A DNA stretch of 64,000 nucleotides from Odobenus rosmarus divergens (lineage: Eukaryota > Chordata > Mammalia > Carnivora > Odobenidae). Location of the stretch: positions 413,039-477,038 of the forward strand of contig NW_004450940.1 of the NCBI RefSeq assembly GCF_000321225.1, read 5' to 3'. The notes under the pieces are model-generated. The model worked only from the letters and a program-made list of their open reading frames with translations, was not told the origin of the DNA and made no database searches. How positions within the stretch are numbered: position 1 is the stretch's first letter; each line of letters opens with the position of its first letter. The position numbers were made by a program, and so were the translations under genes. Shown piece after piece: positions 37,059 to 49,640 of this stretch.

Positions 37059-37422
37059 GCATAAATTAGTGCTAAAAACAGTACCTGTCACACACTGAAT
37101 TATTACATAAACCTTGGAAATTATTATGATGAGTATCATTATTATCCTCTAAAATGATAATGTGATTGACAGGCCCAAAACCATATTTATTAGGTAAGTT
37201 ATCCTTACAGAACCTTCATGTGAGAAGAAAATTGTCCCAGTATTTCATATTTTCCCCACAATATTGTTTTGAACTCTGGATAAAACTGAAGTAGAGATAT
37301 AAAATGTATAAATGTAATATTATGGCTCTCTAGTAAAACTCTAGCTTTAAGAGGCTTCATTCAGCTCAGTTATTTTTAACTTCCTTTAGGCGATATACAG
37401 CCTTGGGAAGCTAATGAAAGCT

Positions 37423-37503
37423 AGTGTGTGTGTATGTGTGTGTGAGTGTGTAATGTATTAAATATAAATATATATGTGTATATATATTTACACACACACA
37501 CAT
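37423..37503. repeat. (GT)n and (TA)n compound microsatellite
   Basis: GT-rich then TA-rich then CACA-rich tract, partly self-complementary. Confidence 0.88.
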
Positions 37504-37749
37504 TGTGCATGGGAGGGTTGTATTCAGGAATTCATGAATCCCCTGCAACCATTCAATGATTCGTAGAGATTATGAATCCAAGTAGAGAACTCCTACTCTG
37601 TTGAAAGAGAAGTAGGATTTTGAGGTAGAAACAAAGGGCATCAAACTTAGAATAATTATGCAAACCTATCAGAAATTAATCATCTAGAAACTGTTCAGAA
37701 CAGGTTACCTGTAAAGAGTGATGAGTAGTATCAAAAGATTTAGCCATGA

Positions 37750-37771
37750 ACATAACATGAAAAAAAAAAAA
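37750..37771 (+). mobile_element. Apparent L1 micro-insertion (22 nt)
   Basis: ACATAACATG followed by about 12 A residues lies between two 15-bp direct repeats AAGATTTAGCCATGA (37735-37749 and 37772-37786). ACATAACAT equals the last bases of the local carnivore L1 3' UTR. The structure is that of a target-primed insertion stopped after about ten L1 bases. Confidence 0.65.
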
Positions 37772-38371
37772 AAGATTTAGCCATGACAATGAACATGCAA
37801 ATCCTCAACCTTCTACCTAACATGGTAGAGGACATTCAATTTATGATCTGTAAAGTAGGACAAAGTTACACAAGTCTACTGTGTTTATTATTTGAATGTT
37901 CTAGGCTCCCAAATACCCGTGTAGAGCCCCTATTTGAGGTAAGTTTTCCTTTTGTGATTCAGTCTCCCTAGAACTTTCCCCTAACGCTTAGGAATAGGTA
38001 GAATTAGAATCACCATATGTCCTGGTTCACCCGCAAGTCACTGCTTAATTATTAACAGCACCCCATTTCATTCTCAGAAGTGTCTGGTTTGGACAATACA
38101 TTATATAGCCAATTCAAATCTAGAGGCAAGGAAAGGAACATGGAAAAGAAGGTGTAGGGAAATAAATTGTTCTTCCCCGGTGCTAGAATAGAATTGGCTT
38201 AACCTAACACCTCTGGGCCTTCCTTTCCCTGGGCTTTACCAAGTTCCCACTGACATTTTAGGTGCAAATGCCTCTGACTAGTGGGAAGATCACACAGGCC
38301 AGTGTGGGTGAAAGAAGCCCTCAGTGCAAGTGTCTTCTAAAAGGGAAGATATTTGGGAATCAGTGACTTTC

Positions 38372-38579
38372 TTTCTTTCTTTCTTTTTTTTTTTCCCAAA
38401 GATTTTATTTGACAGAGAGAGACACAGTGAGAGAGGGAACACAAAGCAGGGGAGTGGGAGAGGGAAAAACAGGCTTTCCGCTGAGCAGGGAGCCCGATGT
38501 GGGGCTCGATCCCAGGACCCTGGAATCATGACCTGAGCCGAAGGCAGACACTTAACAACTGAGCCACCCAGGCACCGCA
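38372..38579 (-). mobile_element. Carnivore SINE
   Basis: (CTTT)n and T-tract at the left, reverse head GAGCCACCCAGGCACC at the right. 18-bp TSD with two mismatches (38354-38371 and 38580-38597, TGGGAATYRGTGACTTTC). Confidence 0.92.
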
Positions 38580-40384
38580 TGGGAATTGGTGACTTTCAGC
38601 ACTTATTCAAATTGCATAGATACCTCTATCCCCCAATAGAATGTTCTTAAATTTCCTCCTCCGAAGGGCATAGCGGAGGGAGGATAAGCCAGTACAGTAA
38701 GCCTAACTTCATATATATTTGTCTAACCCTGGTTAACTTCTTGAGCCCAAACTCCTATGAAGCCGACAGTGCCTCTGGTTCACTAATGTCATTGTTGACA
38801 AAGGCTGCCCACTGTGTTCCCCCTGTTGAAAGAATAAATGATTTTAGAGATATGCACAAAGAAACACATTCCTTTTAAATCCCCCTACAAAAAAGGATTC
38901 AAACAATATAAATCATGCTCTACAATGAACTCTTGCCAGCAAGTATTCCTAAATGGCAAAGAGCTCTGTTTGAAAGAATAATGTACCATGTAATATATAA
39001 ATAATATATATTAGTTTATATAATAAAATAAGATCTGAGAAGTCCAGCAGAGCAAGCACAACAATATTATTTACACAATTAATTGGCTCTCCTTGCCATA
39101 CATGCATTTGAGGAAGCCCTTCCCCCTTCTCTTTTTCAGAATTGTCCTCTCTTATGTAAATAAAAAAGTAAAATACAATCACTACCCCCCTAACACTCCA
39201 GGCTAGAGCCAGTGGGTGTTGACTATGGTAAGCCTAAGAGGCCAGGGTACCAAATCTCATTTACAATGCATTCCCTCCACATGCCTGTCAGAGGAGCAGG
39301 GTTAGTCTCTCAGCTGAGGCTCTGTGACATTCATAATTGCTTTTCCCTCCAATATCCCTTTTATCAGTAAGTGAGAATGGTAGTATATATATCCTCCTGA
39401 TGAGTTTTTCAAATGAAAATAAAGAAATGTCCAGTTACATTCATGTCTGAAAAGAGGAAACAGTTTTGGCTTTTCTTTTCCCTCAAATGTCTTCTGAATT
39501 GAAATATCTTTAATATAGCAGGCAAATAGCAAACCCCTAGAAAGGTGTATTAAAAATTAAAAGAAAAAAAAATCCCTTGGGAGGAGGCTTGTCTTGTAAG
39601 TCCCAAAGTAAACCTTTACTGTTAAAATCAATTGAATTTTTGAGACCTAACAATGTTATAAAAATTGTTGCCCTTTCAAGGAATATTCTTTTGATCTGCT
39701 AAGTAGTTTTCATTATACTTTCATCAAATTACTTTGTAGATAGGAAAATCTGGGCTCTTCAAAAGTGCTGTGTCTTTATTAAAAAAAAAGATTCTTCAAA
39801 CAGTTCGATGTAGAGTTTCTTCCTAATACAACTATGAGGTACTGGCACAAGTATAATTTTTTTCCTGCTAACACTTGAATATGCCTATATTATGTCTACC
39901 TTGCTGTATTCATTTATTTAAATATGAGACAACCCTATGATGTAAGTGATTTTATTAATCTCATCTAATAGTTAAGAAAAAGAAAGGACAAATTATCTGG
40001 CAAGGTCATACAGCTATTAATAATGTACCTCTTAATTGCTGTGCTTTTTTGACCTCTTGGAAAGGAAAATTAGCATATTTTAAAGATACACCTGACCACT
40101 GAAAAGAAACATCTGAATTGAGTGTATATGAAATGTGTTTTTTAGGGTGTCATGCAATAGATTTGCTTATAAATAATTTAAAAAATCTAAAACACGGTTA
40201 ACAAGTATGAAAATGAGGTAAGCTAAGGGCACGGTTAATCATGAAACAAGACAACCAGGTCCTAAATAATGGCTGCAATATTTGGAGCAAAAAAGATAAA
40301 CTTTCCATGTTGCCAACATCATATCACATACCCAGAGCACTGCAGTTAGTGTGGTTTCCAGCTTTAAAAGGGATACAAGGGAAG

Positions 40385-40660
40385 CATACCAAAGAGCAGC
40401 CGGCCTGTTAGTGGTGTGGAATGTGAGCTCAGGAATCTGATCCCTGGGTTCAAACCCAAACTCTTCTACTAACTACCCATGACTTTTAACAAGTTACTTC
40501 ACCTGCCACTGCCATTGCTCTGTCACCTGGACAATGAGAATAATAATAATAATAATAACAACAACAGCAGCAGCAGATTTTACCAGGGTTGTTGGGAGGA
40601 TTTAATGAGATCAAACATTAGTAAGGTACAAGATAAGTACTCAATGAATATTAACTATTA
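40385..40660 (+). repeat. MIR fossil
   Basis: GGTTCAAACCCAAACTCTTC, AACAAGTTACTTCACCTGCC and GGACAATGAGAATAATAATA, then AAGATAAGTACTCAATGAAT, give the full MIR order. A trinucleotide tract expanded inside it. Confidence 0.75.
40539..40577. repeat. (AAT)n(AAC)n(AGC)n trinucleotide tract
   Basis: About seven AAT units, then ACA and CAG units in the MIR tail. Confidence 0.93.
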
Positions 40661-41629
40661 ATATAAATATTTTTAAAGTTTAGAATAATGATGAGACTTG
40701 AAATAATCATCGATCAAGGAACAGATGAGCAGAATTTGAAGGAGAGGGGCTCAATTTCCATGGCCTACAGAGTCACAGACATTGAAGTCACTGGATTAAA
40801 TTAAAGTAAAATAAATTCTGGTTCAAAAGGGAAAGAACTTTGTGAAAATTAGAGCTTCCCAAAGGCAGAATTGTCTTTTCAGAATTAGATATTTAGTTGG
40901 TATGGGAGACTCAAGGCATCTTACTTGAGATATCCTTTAAGGTTCTTTCAAAATTTGAGATTCCATGAAAACAAAATTGACCTTCGAAAATCATTGGAAG
41001 CAACTGCTCCTCCTATTGCAAAAGTCTGCTCAGGCAGAGAAACCAGTCAACAATCTCTAATCATTTCATCCTTGAAGCCTAAAATTTTCAAAAATTTCTA
41101 GCCTACATCGATGAAAATAAAATACGTTTACACCTGGAAAATATGCAGTCTAAAATTCTCTCTAGCTCTTTCAATTGACATTTTAATTCCAAACTAATTA
41201 CCAATGCTGGAACACTAAAGACCATATATTATATTGTTCTACTATACCTCATTATAGTATTTAGCATACTGATGGAAAGAGTAAATGCCCAGAAAATACT
41301 GATTTCCTGTCCCTACCTAAAGCACACTCTTTAATAGAAATCTCAGTATAAATCCAAGAAACCTGTTTTTATTAACTGCACTTTATTTACTCAAATAACC
41401 AAAAGCTAAAGAATAAAATTACCAATGTATTTCATAAAGCAAAAAATGTCTAAGTTCTCAACATTGGCACAAATGATAATAATTTCACTAGATTTACTTA
41501 GATCCTTTAGCAATAAAAAAAAATTTTTGAGAAATGTTCCATTTTGAAAAAGCTGTAAGATTTACCACCAGTAAGTTTTCCCACACCAGAAGCATAATCT
41601 ATATGGCTTCATTCAAAATTTAACTTCAC

Positions 41630-41915
41630 AGGGTTACAAACCTTTACTTATAAGATGGAAAAGTTCTGAGGATCTAATGTACAGCATGATGACTATAGTT
41701 AATAATACCATAGTTGAGATTTCCTAAGAGAGTAGACCTTAAGCCAGGAAAAAAAAAGGCAATTGTAAAGTGTTGGATGTGTAATTCACTTGGTTGGGAT
41801 AATCAATTCACAACACATATGTATATCATCACAGTGTATACTTAAAATATATTACTTTGCAATATACAATATATATAATTTTATCAAATATACTTCAATA
41901 AAAATTTAATTTCAT
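41630..41915 (+). mobile_element. Old L1 3' end
   Basis: GTACAGCATGATGACTATAG, AATACCATAGTTGAGATTTC and a terminal TACTTCAATAAAAATTTAAT are the layout of an old L1 3' UTR. Confidence 0.7.
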
Positions 41916-42395
41916 AAAAATGTGTACTATAGAATGCTTATTGAATTATATATTTGTTGTATGACACTGATTTCAGTATTAGAATAGTTTTTTACTAATA
42001 GTTTGTAACAATTAACTTAGTATAAGAAATTGATTACATATAATTCACTCTGAAGATGCCTTTTGTTATTTCCTTGCGTAAATTAAAGTCCCTTTCTGTT
42101 TATGACCCTTGTTTTACTAAAGTAAAATCAAACTTTAAATATGACTTCTTTTATGTCCAAAAAATGAAGAACTCTCAACATAAGCCTCTTTAAACTTAAG
42201 AAACCTGTTTAAATTCCTGAACCTTTTTTAAAAAACTGACTCTATTTTGAATTACAAACTTAGTACAACATAAAGGCAAAAGAATGCATAATTAATTATA
42301 CTACCAAATGATTGCATTTTTCTCTCATCTGTTACAGATAGATGAGAGAGACCATAATCCTAGATAAATCAAGATATTAACCTTTAAAAAAAATC

Positions 42396-42813
42396 TTTTT
42401 TTTTAAGATTTTCTTTATTTGTGGGGCGCCTGGGTGGCTCAGTTGGTTAAGCGACTGCCTTCGGCTCAGGTCATGATCCTGGAGTCCCGGGATCGAGTCC
42501 CACATCGGGCTCCCTGCTCAGCAGGGAGTCTGCTTCTCCCTCTGACCCTCTTCCCTCTCGTGCTCTCTATCTCTCATTCTCTCTCTCTCTCTCTCAAATA
42601 AATAAATAAAATCTTTAAAAAAAAATGATTTTCTTTATTTGACAGAGAGAGACACAGCGAGAGAGGGAACACAAGCAGGGGGAGTGGGAGAGGGAGAGGG
42701 AGAAGCAGGCTTTCGCAGAGCAGGGAGCCCAATGCAGGGCTTGAACCCAGGACCCAGAGATCATGACCTGAGCTGAAGGCAGACACTTAATGACTGAGCC
42801 ACCCAGGTGCCCC
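42396..42813 (-). mobile_element. Carnivore SINE interrupted by another SINE
   Basis: Minus-oriented SINE in two pieces (42396-42420 and 42641-42813), split by the plus SINE 42421-42626. Its own TSD is roughly AAAAAAATC before the T-tract and at 42815-42823. It inserted next to the L1 tail. Confidence 0.88.
42421..42626 (+). mobile_element. Carnivore SINE nested in a SINE
   Basis: Head GGGGCGCCTGGGTGGCTCAG, tail AAATAAATAAATAAAATCTT. Perfect 14-bp TSD GATTTTCTTTATTT (42407-42420 and 42627-42640), which is a piece of the host SINE tail. Confidence 0.95.
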
Positions 42814-43115
42814 TAAAAAAATCTTTTTTTTTTAAATTTTATTTTATTTTATTATGTTATGTTAATCACCATACATCATTAGTTGTTTTTTTTATTATGT
42901 TATGTTAATCACCATACATTACATCATTAGTTTTTGATGTAGTGATCCACGATTCATTGTTTTCATGTAACACCCAGTGCTCCATGCAGTACGTGCCCTC
43001 CTTAATACCCATCACTGGGCTAACCTATTCCCCCACCTTCCTTCCCTCTAAAGCCCTCAGTTTCTCAGAGTCCATAGTGTCTCATGGTTCATCTCTCCCT
43101 CTGATTCCCCCCCCT

Positions 43116-46100
43116 TCATTTTTCCCTTCTTTCTCCCAATGTCCTCCATACTATTCCTAATGTTCCACAAATAAGTGAAACCATATGATAATTGACTTTC
43201 TCTGCTTGACTTCTTTCACTTAGCAAAATTTCCTCCAGTCCCATCCATGTTGATGTAAAAGTTGGATATTCATCCTTTCTGATGGCTGAGTAATATTCCA
43301 TTGTATATATGGACCACACCTTTATCCATTCATCTGTTGACGGGCATCTCAGCTCTTTCCACAGTTTGGTTATTGTGGACATTGCTGCTATGAACATTGG
43401 TGTGCATATGGCCCTTCTTTTCAATACATCTCTGTCTTTGGGGTAAATACCCAGTAGTGCAATTGTTGGGTCATAGGGTAGCTCTATTTTTAATTTTTTG
43501 AGGAACCTCCACACTGTTTTCCAAAGTGGCTGTACCAACTTGTATTCCCACCAACAGTGTAAGAGGGTTCCCCTTTCTCCACAACCTCTCCAACATTTGT
43601 TGTTTCTTGCCCTGTTCATATTTGCCATTCTAACTTGTGTAAGGTGGTATCTCAATGTGGTTTTGATTTGAATTTCCCTGATGGCTAATGATGATGAATA
43701 TTTTTTCATGCGTCTGTTAGCCATTTGTATGTCTCCTTCAGAGAAGTATCTGTTCATGTCTTCTGCCCATTTTTTGATTTGATTATTTGTTTTTTAGGTG
43801 TTGAGTTTGAGAAGTTCTTTATAGATCTTGGATACCAGTGTTTTATCTGTAGTGTCATTTGCAAATATCTTCTCCCATTCTGTGGGTTGCTTCTTTATTT
43901 TGTTGACTATTTCCTTTGCTGGGCAGAAGCTTTTTATCTTGATGAAGTCCCAAAAGTTCATTTTCCCTTTTGTTTCACTAGCCTTTGGAGATGTGTCTTG
44001 AAAGAAGTTTCTGTGGCCTCTGTCAAAGAGGTTACTGCCTATGTTCTTCTCTAGAATTTTAATGGATTCCTGTCTCACACTGAGGTCTTTCATCCATTTT
44101 GAGTTTATGTTTGTGTATGGTGTTAGAGAATGGTAGAGTTTCATTCTTCTGTATATAGCTGTCCAATTTTCCTAGCACCATTTATTGAAGAGACTGTCTT
44201 TTTTCCATTGCATATTTTATCCTGCTTTGTCGAAGATTATTTGACCATGGAGTTGAGGGTCCATATCTGGGCTCTCTATTCTGTTCCATTGGTCTATATG
44301 TCTGTTTTGTGCCAGTACCATGCTGTTTTGGTGATCACTGCCTTGTAATATAGCTTGAAATCGGGCAATGGGATGCCCCCCAGCTTTGTTTTTCTTTTTC
44401 AACATTTCCCTGGCGATTCGGGGTCTTTTCTGATTCCATACAAATTTTAGGATTGTTTGTTCCAGCACTTTGAAAAATGTCATTGGAACTTAGATCGGGA
44501 TGGCATTGAAGGTATAGATTGCTCTGGGTCGCATAGACATTTTAACAATGTTTCTTCTTCCAATCCATGGGCATGGAATATTTTTCCATCTTTTTGTGTC
44601 TTCTTCAATTTCTTTCATGAGTGTTCTGTAGTTCCTAGAGTATAGATCCTTTACCTCCTTGGTTAGGTTTATTCCAAGGTATCTTATGGTTTTTGGTGCT
44701 ATTGTAAATGAGTCGTTTCTCTAATTTCTCTTTCTACAGTTGCATTGTTAGTGTATAAGAAAGCAAGTGATTTCTGTGCATTGATTTTGAATCCTGCCAC
44801 ATTACTAAATTGCCGTATGAGTTCTAGTAATTTGGCAGGGGGAATCTTTTGGGTTTCCACATAAAGTATCATGTCCTCTGCGAAGAGAGAGAGTTTGACT
44901 TCTTCTTTGCCAATTTGAATACCTTTTATTTATTTTTGTTGTCTGATTGCTCTTGCTAGGACTTCTAGTACTATGTTGAACAATAGTGGCAAGAGTGGGC
45001 ATCCTTGAAGTGTTCCTGATCTTTAGGGAAAGGCTCTCAGCTTTTCCCCATGGAGGATGATATTCACTGTGGGTTTTTCATAGATGGGTTTTATGAACTT
45101 GAGGAATGTTCCCTCTATCCTTGTACTCTGAAGAGTATTAATCAGGAAAGGAGGCTGTATTTTGTCAAATGCTTTTTCTGCATCAATTGAGAGGACCATA
45201 GGTTCTTCTCTCTCCTCTTATTAATGTGTTCTATCACAATGATTGATTTGCAAATGTTGAACCACCCTTGCATCTCAGGGATAAATCACACTTGGTCATG
45301 GTGGATGATCCTCTAATATATTGTTGGATCCTATTAGTTAGGATTTTTTTTTGAGAATTTTGGAATCCACACTCATCAGGGATATCGGTCTGAAATTGTC
45401 CTTTTTGATGGAGTTTTTGCCTGGTTTGGGGATTGAGGTAATGCTAGCCTCACAGAATGAGTCTGGAAGCTTTACTTCTGTTTCTATTTTTTGAAATAGT
45501 TCAGGAGAAGAGGTATTATTTCTTCTTTGAATGTTTGGTAGAATTCCCCAAGGAATCCATCAGGCCCTGGACTCTTGTTTTTTGATCACTGCTTCAAACT
45601 CTTTACTGTTTATTGGCTTATTCAGGTTGTCAATTTCTTCCTGTTTCAGTCTTGGCAGTTTATAGGTTTCCCGGAAGGCATCCATTTCTTCCAGGTTGCT
45701 TAATTTATTGGCATATAGTTGTTGATAATAATTTCTTTTTTTTTTTAAAGATTTTATTTATTTATTCATGAGAGAGAGAGAGAGAGAGTCCACAGGGAGA
45801 AGCAGGCTCCCAAGGAGCAGGGAGCCCGATGTGGGACTCGATCCCAGGACCCTGGGATCATGACCTGAGCCGAAGGCAGACACTTAACCATCTGAGCCAC
45901 CCAGGTGCCCTGTTGATAATAATTTCTAGTAATTGTTTCTATTTCCTTGGTGTTAGTCGTGATTTCTCCCCTTTCATTCATATGAATTTGGATCCTTTCT
46001 CTTTTCTTTTGGATAAGTCTGGCCAGTGGTTTATCGATCTAATTAATTCTTTCAAAGAACCAGCTTCTAGTTTCATGGATCTGATCTACTGTGTTTCTGG

Positions 46101-47110
46101 TTTCTAATTCATTGATCTCTGCTCTAATCTTAATTATTTCTCTTCTAATGCATGGCTTAGGCATCATTGCTTGTTTTTCCTCTAGTTCTTTAAGGTGTAA
46201 AGTTAGTTGGTGGATTTGGCATTTTTCTATTTTTTTGAGTGAGGCTTGGATGGCTATGTATTTCCCCCTTAGGACCACCCTTGCAGTATCCCATACGTTT
46301 TGAACTGATGTATTTTCGTTCTCATTGGTTTCCACGAATTGTTTAAGTTCTTCTTTGATTTCTTGGTTGACCCAAACATTATTGAGCAGAGTGGTCCTTA
46401 GCTTCCAAGTGTTTGAATTTCTTCCAAATTTTTTCTTGTGATTGAGTTCCAGTTTTAAAGCATTATGGTCTGAGAATATGCAGTGAATAATCTCAATCTT
46501 TTGGTATCGGTTGAGATCTCACTTGTGACCCAGTATGTGGTCTATTCTGGAGAAAGTTCCATGTGCACTGGAGAAGAGTAAGTATTCTGTTGTTTTAGGG
46601 TGGAATGTTCTGTATGTATCTATGAGGTCCATCTGGTCCAGTGTGTCATTCAAAGCTCTTGTTTCTTTGTTGATTTTCTGCTTAGATGATCTGTCTATTG
46701 CTGAGAGTGGAGTATTGAGGTCTCCTACAATTAACGTATTGTTATCAATATGACTATTTTGGTTAACAGTTGGCTTATGTAGATGGTTGCTCCCATGTTG
46801 GGGGTGTAGATATTAACAATTGTTAGATATTCTTGTTGGATATACCCTTTAAGAATGATATAGTGTCCTTCTCTGTCTCTAACTAGTCTTTAGCTTAAAA
46901 TCTAATTTGTCTGATATAAGCATTGCTACCCCGGCTTTGTTTTGAGGTCCGTTGGCATGGAAAATGGATCTCCATCCCTTCACTTTCAGTCTGGATGTAT
47001 CTTTAGGTTCAAAATGAGTCTCTTGTAGACAGCATATGGACGGGTCCTATCTTTTTATCCAATCTATAACCCTGTGCTGTTTTATGGGAGCATTTAGGCC
47101 GTTAACATTG
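43116..47110 (-). pseudogene. L1 ORF2, disrupted
   Basis: Fragments of the L1 endonuclease/reverse transcriptase in several frames. The right end shows endonuclease text (QETHFEPK near 47030) with an in-frame stop shortly before it. Near 44880 the reverse-transcriptase catalytic box reads [10 protein letters not shown], where FADD is usual, so the first catalytic Asp appears as Glu. The longest surviving frame, 43116-43757 (213 codons), is the cysteine-containing C-terminal region ([19 protein letters not shown]). A SINE splits ORF2 at 45737-45910. The element cannot make this protein. Confidence 0.85.
45737..45910 (-). mobile_element. Carnivore SINE inside the L1
   Basis: T-tract, (GA)n body, CAAGGAGCAGG and reverse head at the right. 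Perfect 17-bp TSD TGTTGATAATAATTTCT at 45720-45736 and 45911-45927. Confidence 0.96.
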
Positions 47111-47438
47111 AGAGTGATTATTGAAAGATATGCATTTATTGTCAGCATGTTGCCTGTGAAGACCTTGTTTCTATAGATTGTAAATTTCTGTTCTATATCA
47201 CTCTTGGGGTCTTTCTCCTTTTATAGAACCCCCCCTTAATATTTTTTGCAGGGTCGGCTTAGTGGTCACATATTCTTTCAGTTTCTGCCAGTCTTGGAAG
47301 CTCTGCATCTCTCCATTCATTCTAAATGACAGCTTTGCTGGATAAAGTATTCTTGGTGTATGTTCTTCTCGTTTAGTACCCTGAATATGTCTTGCCAGGC
47401 CTTTCTGGCTTGCCAGGTCTCTGGGGATAAATCTGACA

Positions 47439-48110
47439 TTATTCTGATATTCCTCCTCTGTACATAAGGAATCTCTTCCCCCTAACTGCCCTTAAGATGG
47501 TTTCCTTGGTTCTAAGATTTGCAAGTTTTACTATTACATGCCGTGGTGTTGGCCTGTTTTCCTTGATCTTGGGAGAGGTCCTCTCTGTCTCTAGGACATG
47601 AATGTTTGTTTTATTCCCCAGATTAGGGAAGTTCTCAGCTACGATTTGCTCAAATATATCTTCTAGTCCTCTCTCTCTCTCCACCCCCTCAGGGATCCCA
47701 ATAAGTTTGACATTAGAACATTTCATGGTGTCACTTATTTCTCTGATTCTATATTCATGGATTTTGAATTGTTTATCCCTGGCCTCCTCTTTTTCCTTCT
47801 TTTCTATCAATTGGTCTTCTAGATCACTAATTCGTTCTTCTGCCTCGCTTACCCTAGCTGTTAGATTATCTAGATTAGATTGGATCTCACTGATAGCATT
47901 TTTAAATTCTGCCAGTTCAGCTTTCATTTCTGCCCTTAGAGACTCTATGTTGCCATTAATCGATTTCTCCATTTTAGCTATTGTCTTCATAACTGCTACC
48001 CCGAATTCCATTTCTGACATCTTGGTTATATCCGTATCCATTTGTAAATCTGTGACAGAAGTCACAGTCTCTGAGTCTTTCCTATTTTGCAGGTTCCTCC
48101 TCGTAGTCAT
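47439..48110 (-). pseudogene. L1 ORF1, C-terminally frameshifted
   Basis: An open frame of 223 codons from MTTRRNLQNRKDSETV. Residues about 40-115 form a coiled coil (IEEK/LEDQLIEKKEK-like heptads), followed by the RNA-recognition domain (KLIGIPEG, RHVIVKLANL). The frame then ends early; the typical C-terminal domain continues out of frame just below 47439 (SPETWQARK-like). It is the RNA-binding chaperone of L1 retrotransposition and is probably not functional as it stands. Confidence 0.85.
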
Positions 48111-49399
48111 TTTGTTGAGGGGTGGTTGAAAGAATGTACAGAGTTCAAATTATTGACCACAACCCAAGCAAGATTCACCTGTTTTATAGGGACCTTAGGG
48201 TTATTGGCCTCTTGTTCTCCCAGCCTGTCTTCTGGGGGAGGGGCCTGCCGCACTGTTACTCAGGCAACCCTGTTTGGGCAGAGTTGCCCTGCCCCCTGTC
48301 GGGGGGGATGGGCTCAGTGAAAAACGATTTTGGGGGGCTTTTGCTCTCTGGCGGCTTTTCCCAGTGGCTTTCCGTGTCTCTTCCGAGAGTCAGAGCAGAA
48401 GATATCGTTTCCAACCCTCTGCCTCAGAGCAGTGAGATTGCAGTCTGTTCATCAAGGAGATCTCCAGGCTGCACTATCTCCATTTCTTTCTATGCTGCTA
48501 TAAATTGCAGCTTCCTGGGTTGTGCACCCCTCAGCAGGGCTCCCAGTCCTCGCCTCCAGGTCGGGGCACATCTCTGCCCTTTGTGCTTCTATAACCCCCA
48601 ACCGTCCCCAGTTCACATGTACGGCCCCGCTGCTCCAGGTTTCAGTCCAGGGGCTGCCCTAAAGTCCTTTCCCTGTGGCTACTGGTCTGCAAGTCTGTGC
48701 CCTGTCCCAGCACAGGAGGCTTTTGTGCTCCTGTGTTATTTCACCTTTCCGGCGCCAGCGCTTATGGCCGCTCCCTCCCCCTTCTGTTTCTCTTCCGATA
48801 TGTGCAGAATCATGGCTCCCCTCTTCATACCTCAAAACCAACCACTTGCAATATTTTGTTTGTAGAGATCCAGATCTATCTTCTTACATCTCAGGCTGAT
48901 TCCATGGGTGTTCAGAGTGGTCTGGTAGATATCCAGCTCAATTCTGGGGACTGGTTGGAATAGGGTCCCCTACTCCTTTGCCATCTTTTCCAGGGCTCGT
49001 AGCCTGGGAATATTCTTGAAGCATAATTGCCAAACCTTAAGCTTCTCAGTTTGATGAAATTGCTGCTGAATATCTGTGAACAACCTCAGGGCAGATCACC
49101 ACACAGATTCTCAAGGCACATCTTCTCCTAACATATTACTTTCTTTAGGAGAAATCTATCCAGTAATATACCCTAGCCCCTCACAATGATGGAGATTTGG
49201 ATATAGATGGAGTTCGTTGGGGTGAGATCTGGAGCCCACCCCCAAGAAGGAACTCTGGAGACGTCTTTGGTGCAAACAGGTGGTTCATTAAAGGCCGGGG
49301 ACAGGACCCGTGGGCAGAAAGAGCTGCTGCCCTAAAAAATAAATCTTAACACTAAGTTCTCAGTATAGAGCTCTCCAAAAAACAAAACCTAGTAGTAAA

Positions 49400-49640
49400 A
49401 AAAAATATGAGTTTTTGAGTCAGAATGTCTGAATTTGAATCCAGGATCCATCAGTTAGGTAAACTTTAGTAAGTTACTTACTCTCCCTAAACTTCAGTTT
49501 TCTGACCTGTAAAGGGGGTTTAACAATACTATTTTATCCTTGTAAAACTGTGATCCCTGAAGACATAAAGCATCTAAATCATTTTGAATTTATTCTTGGC
49601 ATATAGTAAGCATTATGTAATTATTTTAAATTACAGTTAA
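49400..49640 (+). repeat. MIR fossil
   Basis: GAATTTGAATCCAGGATCCA, AGTAAGTTACTTACTCTCCC and TTTTCTGACCTGTAAAGGGG match the MIR order. Confidence 0.8.

Larger units (their letters stand above)
42824..49000 (-). mobile_element. Nearly full-length, inactive L1
   Basis: About 6 kb without the inserted SINE. From right to left: GC-richer 5' UTR (about 49000-48111, starting CCTGGAAAAGATGGCAAAGG), ORF1, a degraded ORF2 with endonuclease and reverse transcriptase segments, a C-terminal part at 43116-43757, a 3' UTR, and an A-tail seen as T-rich sequence near 42824-42850. ORF2 is broken by stops and frameshifts and by a SINE (45737-45910). It lies in the same orientation as NOX4. No TSD could be identified. 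Confidence 0.9.

Noticed and set aside
43725..48320. Several plus-strand open frames over the L1 region
   Set aside because: They mirror the minus-strand L1 ORF1/ORF2 sequence and encode no recognisable protein.
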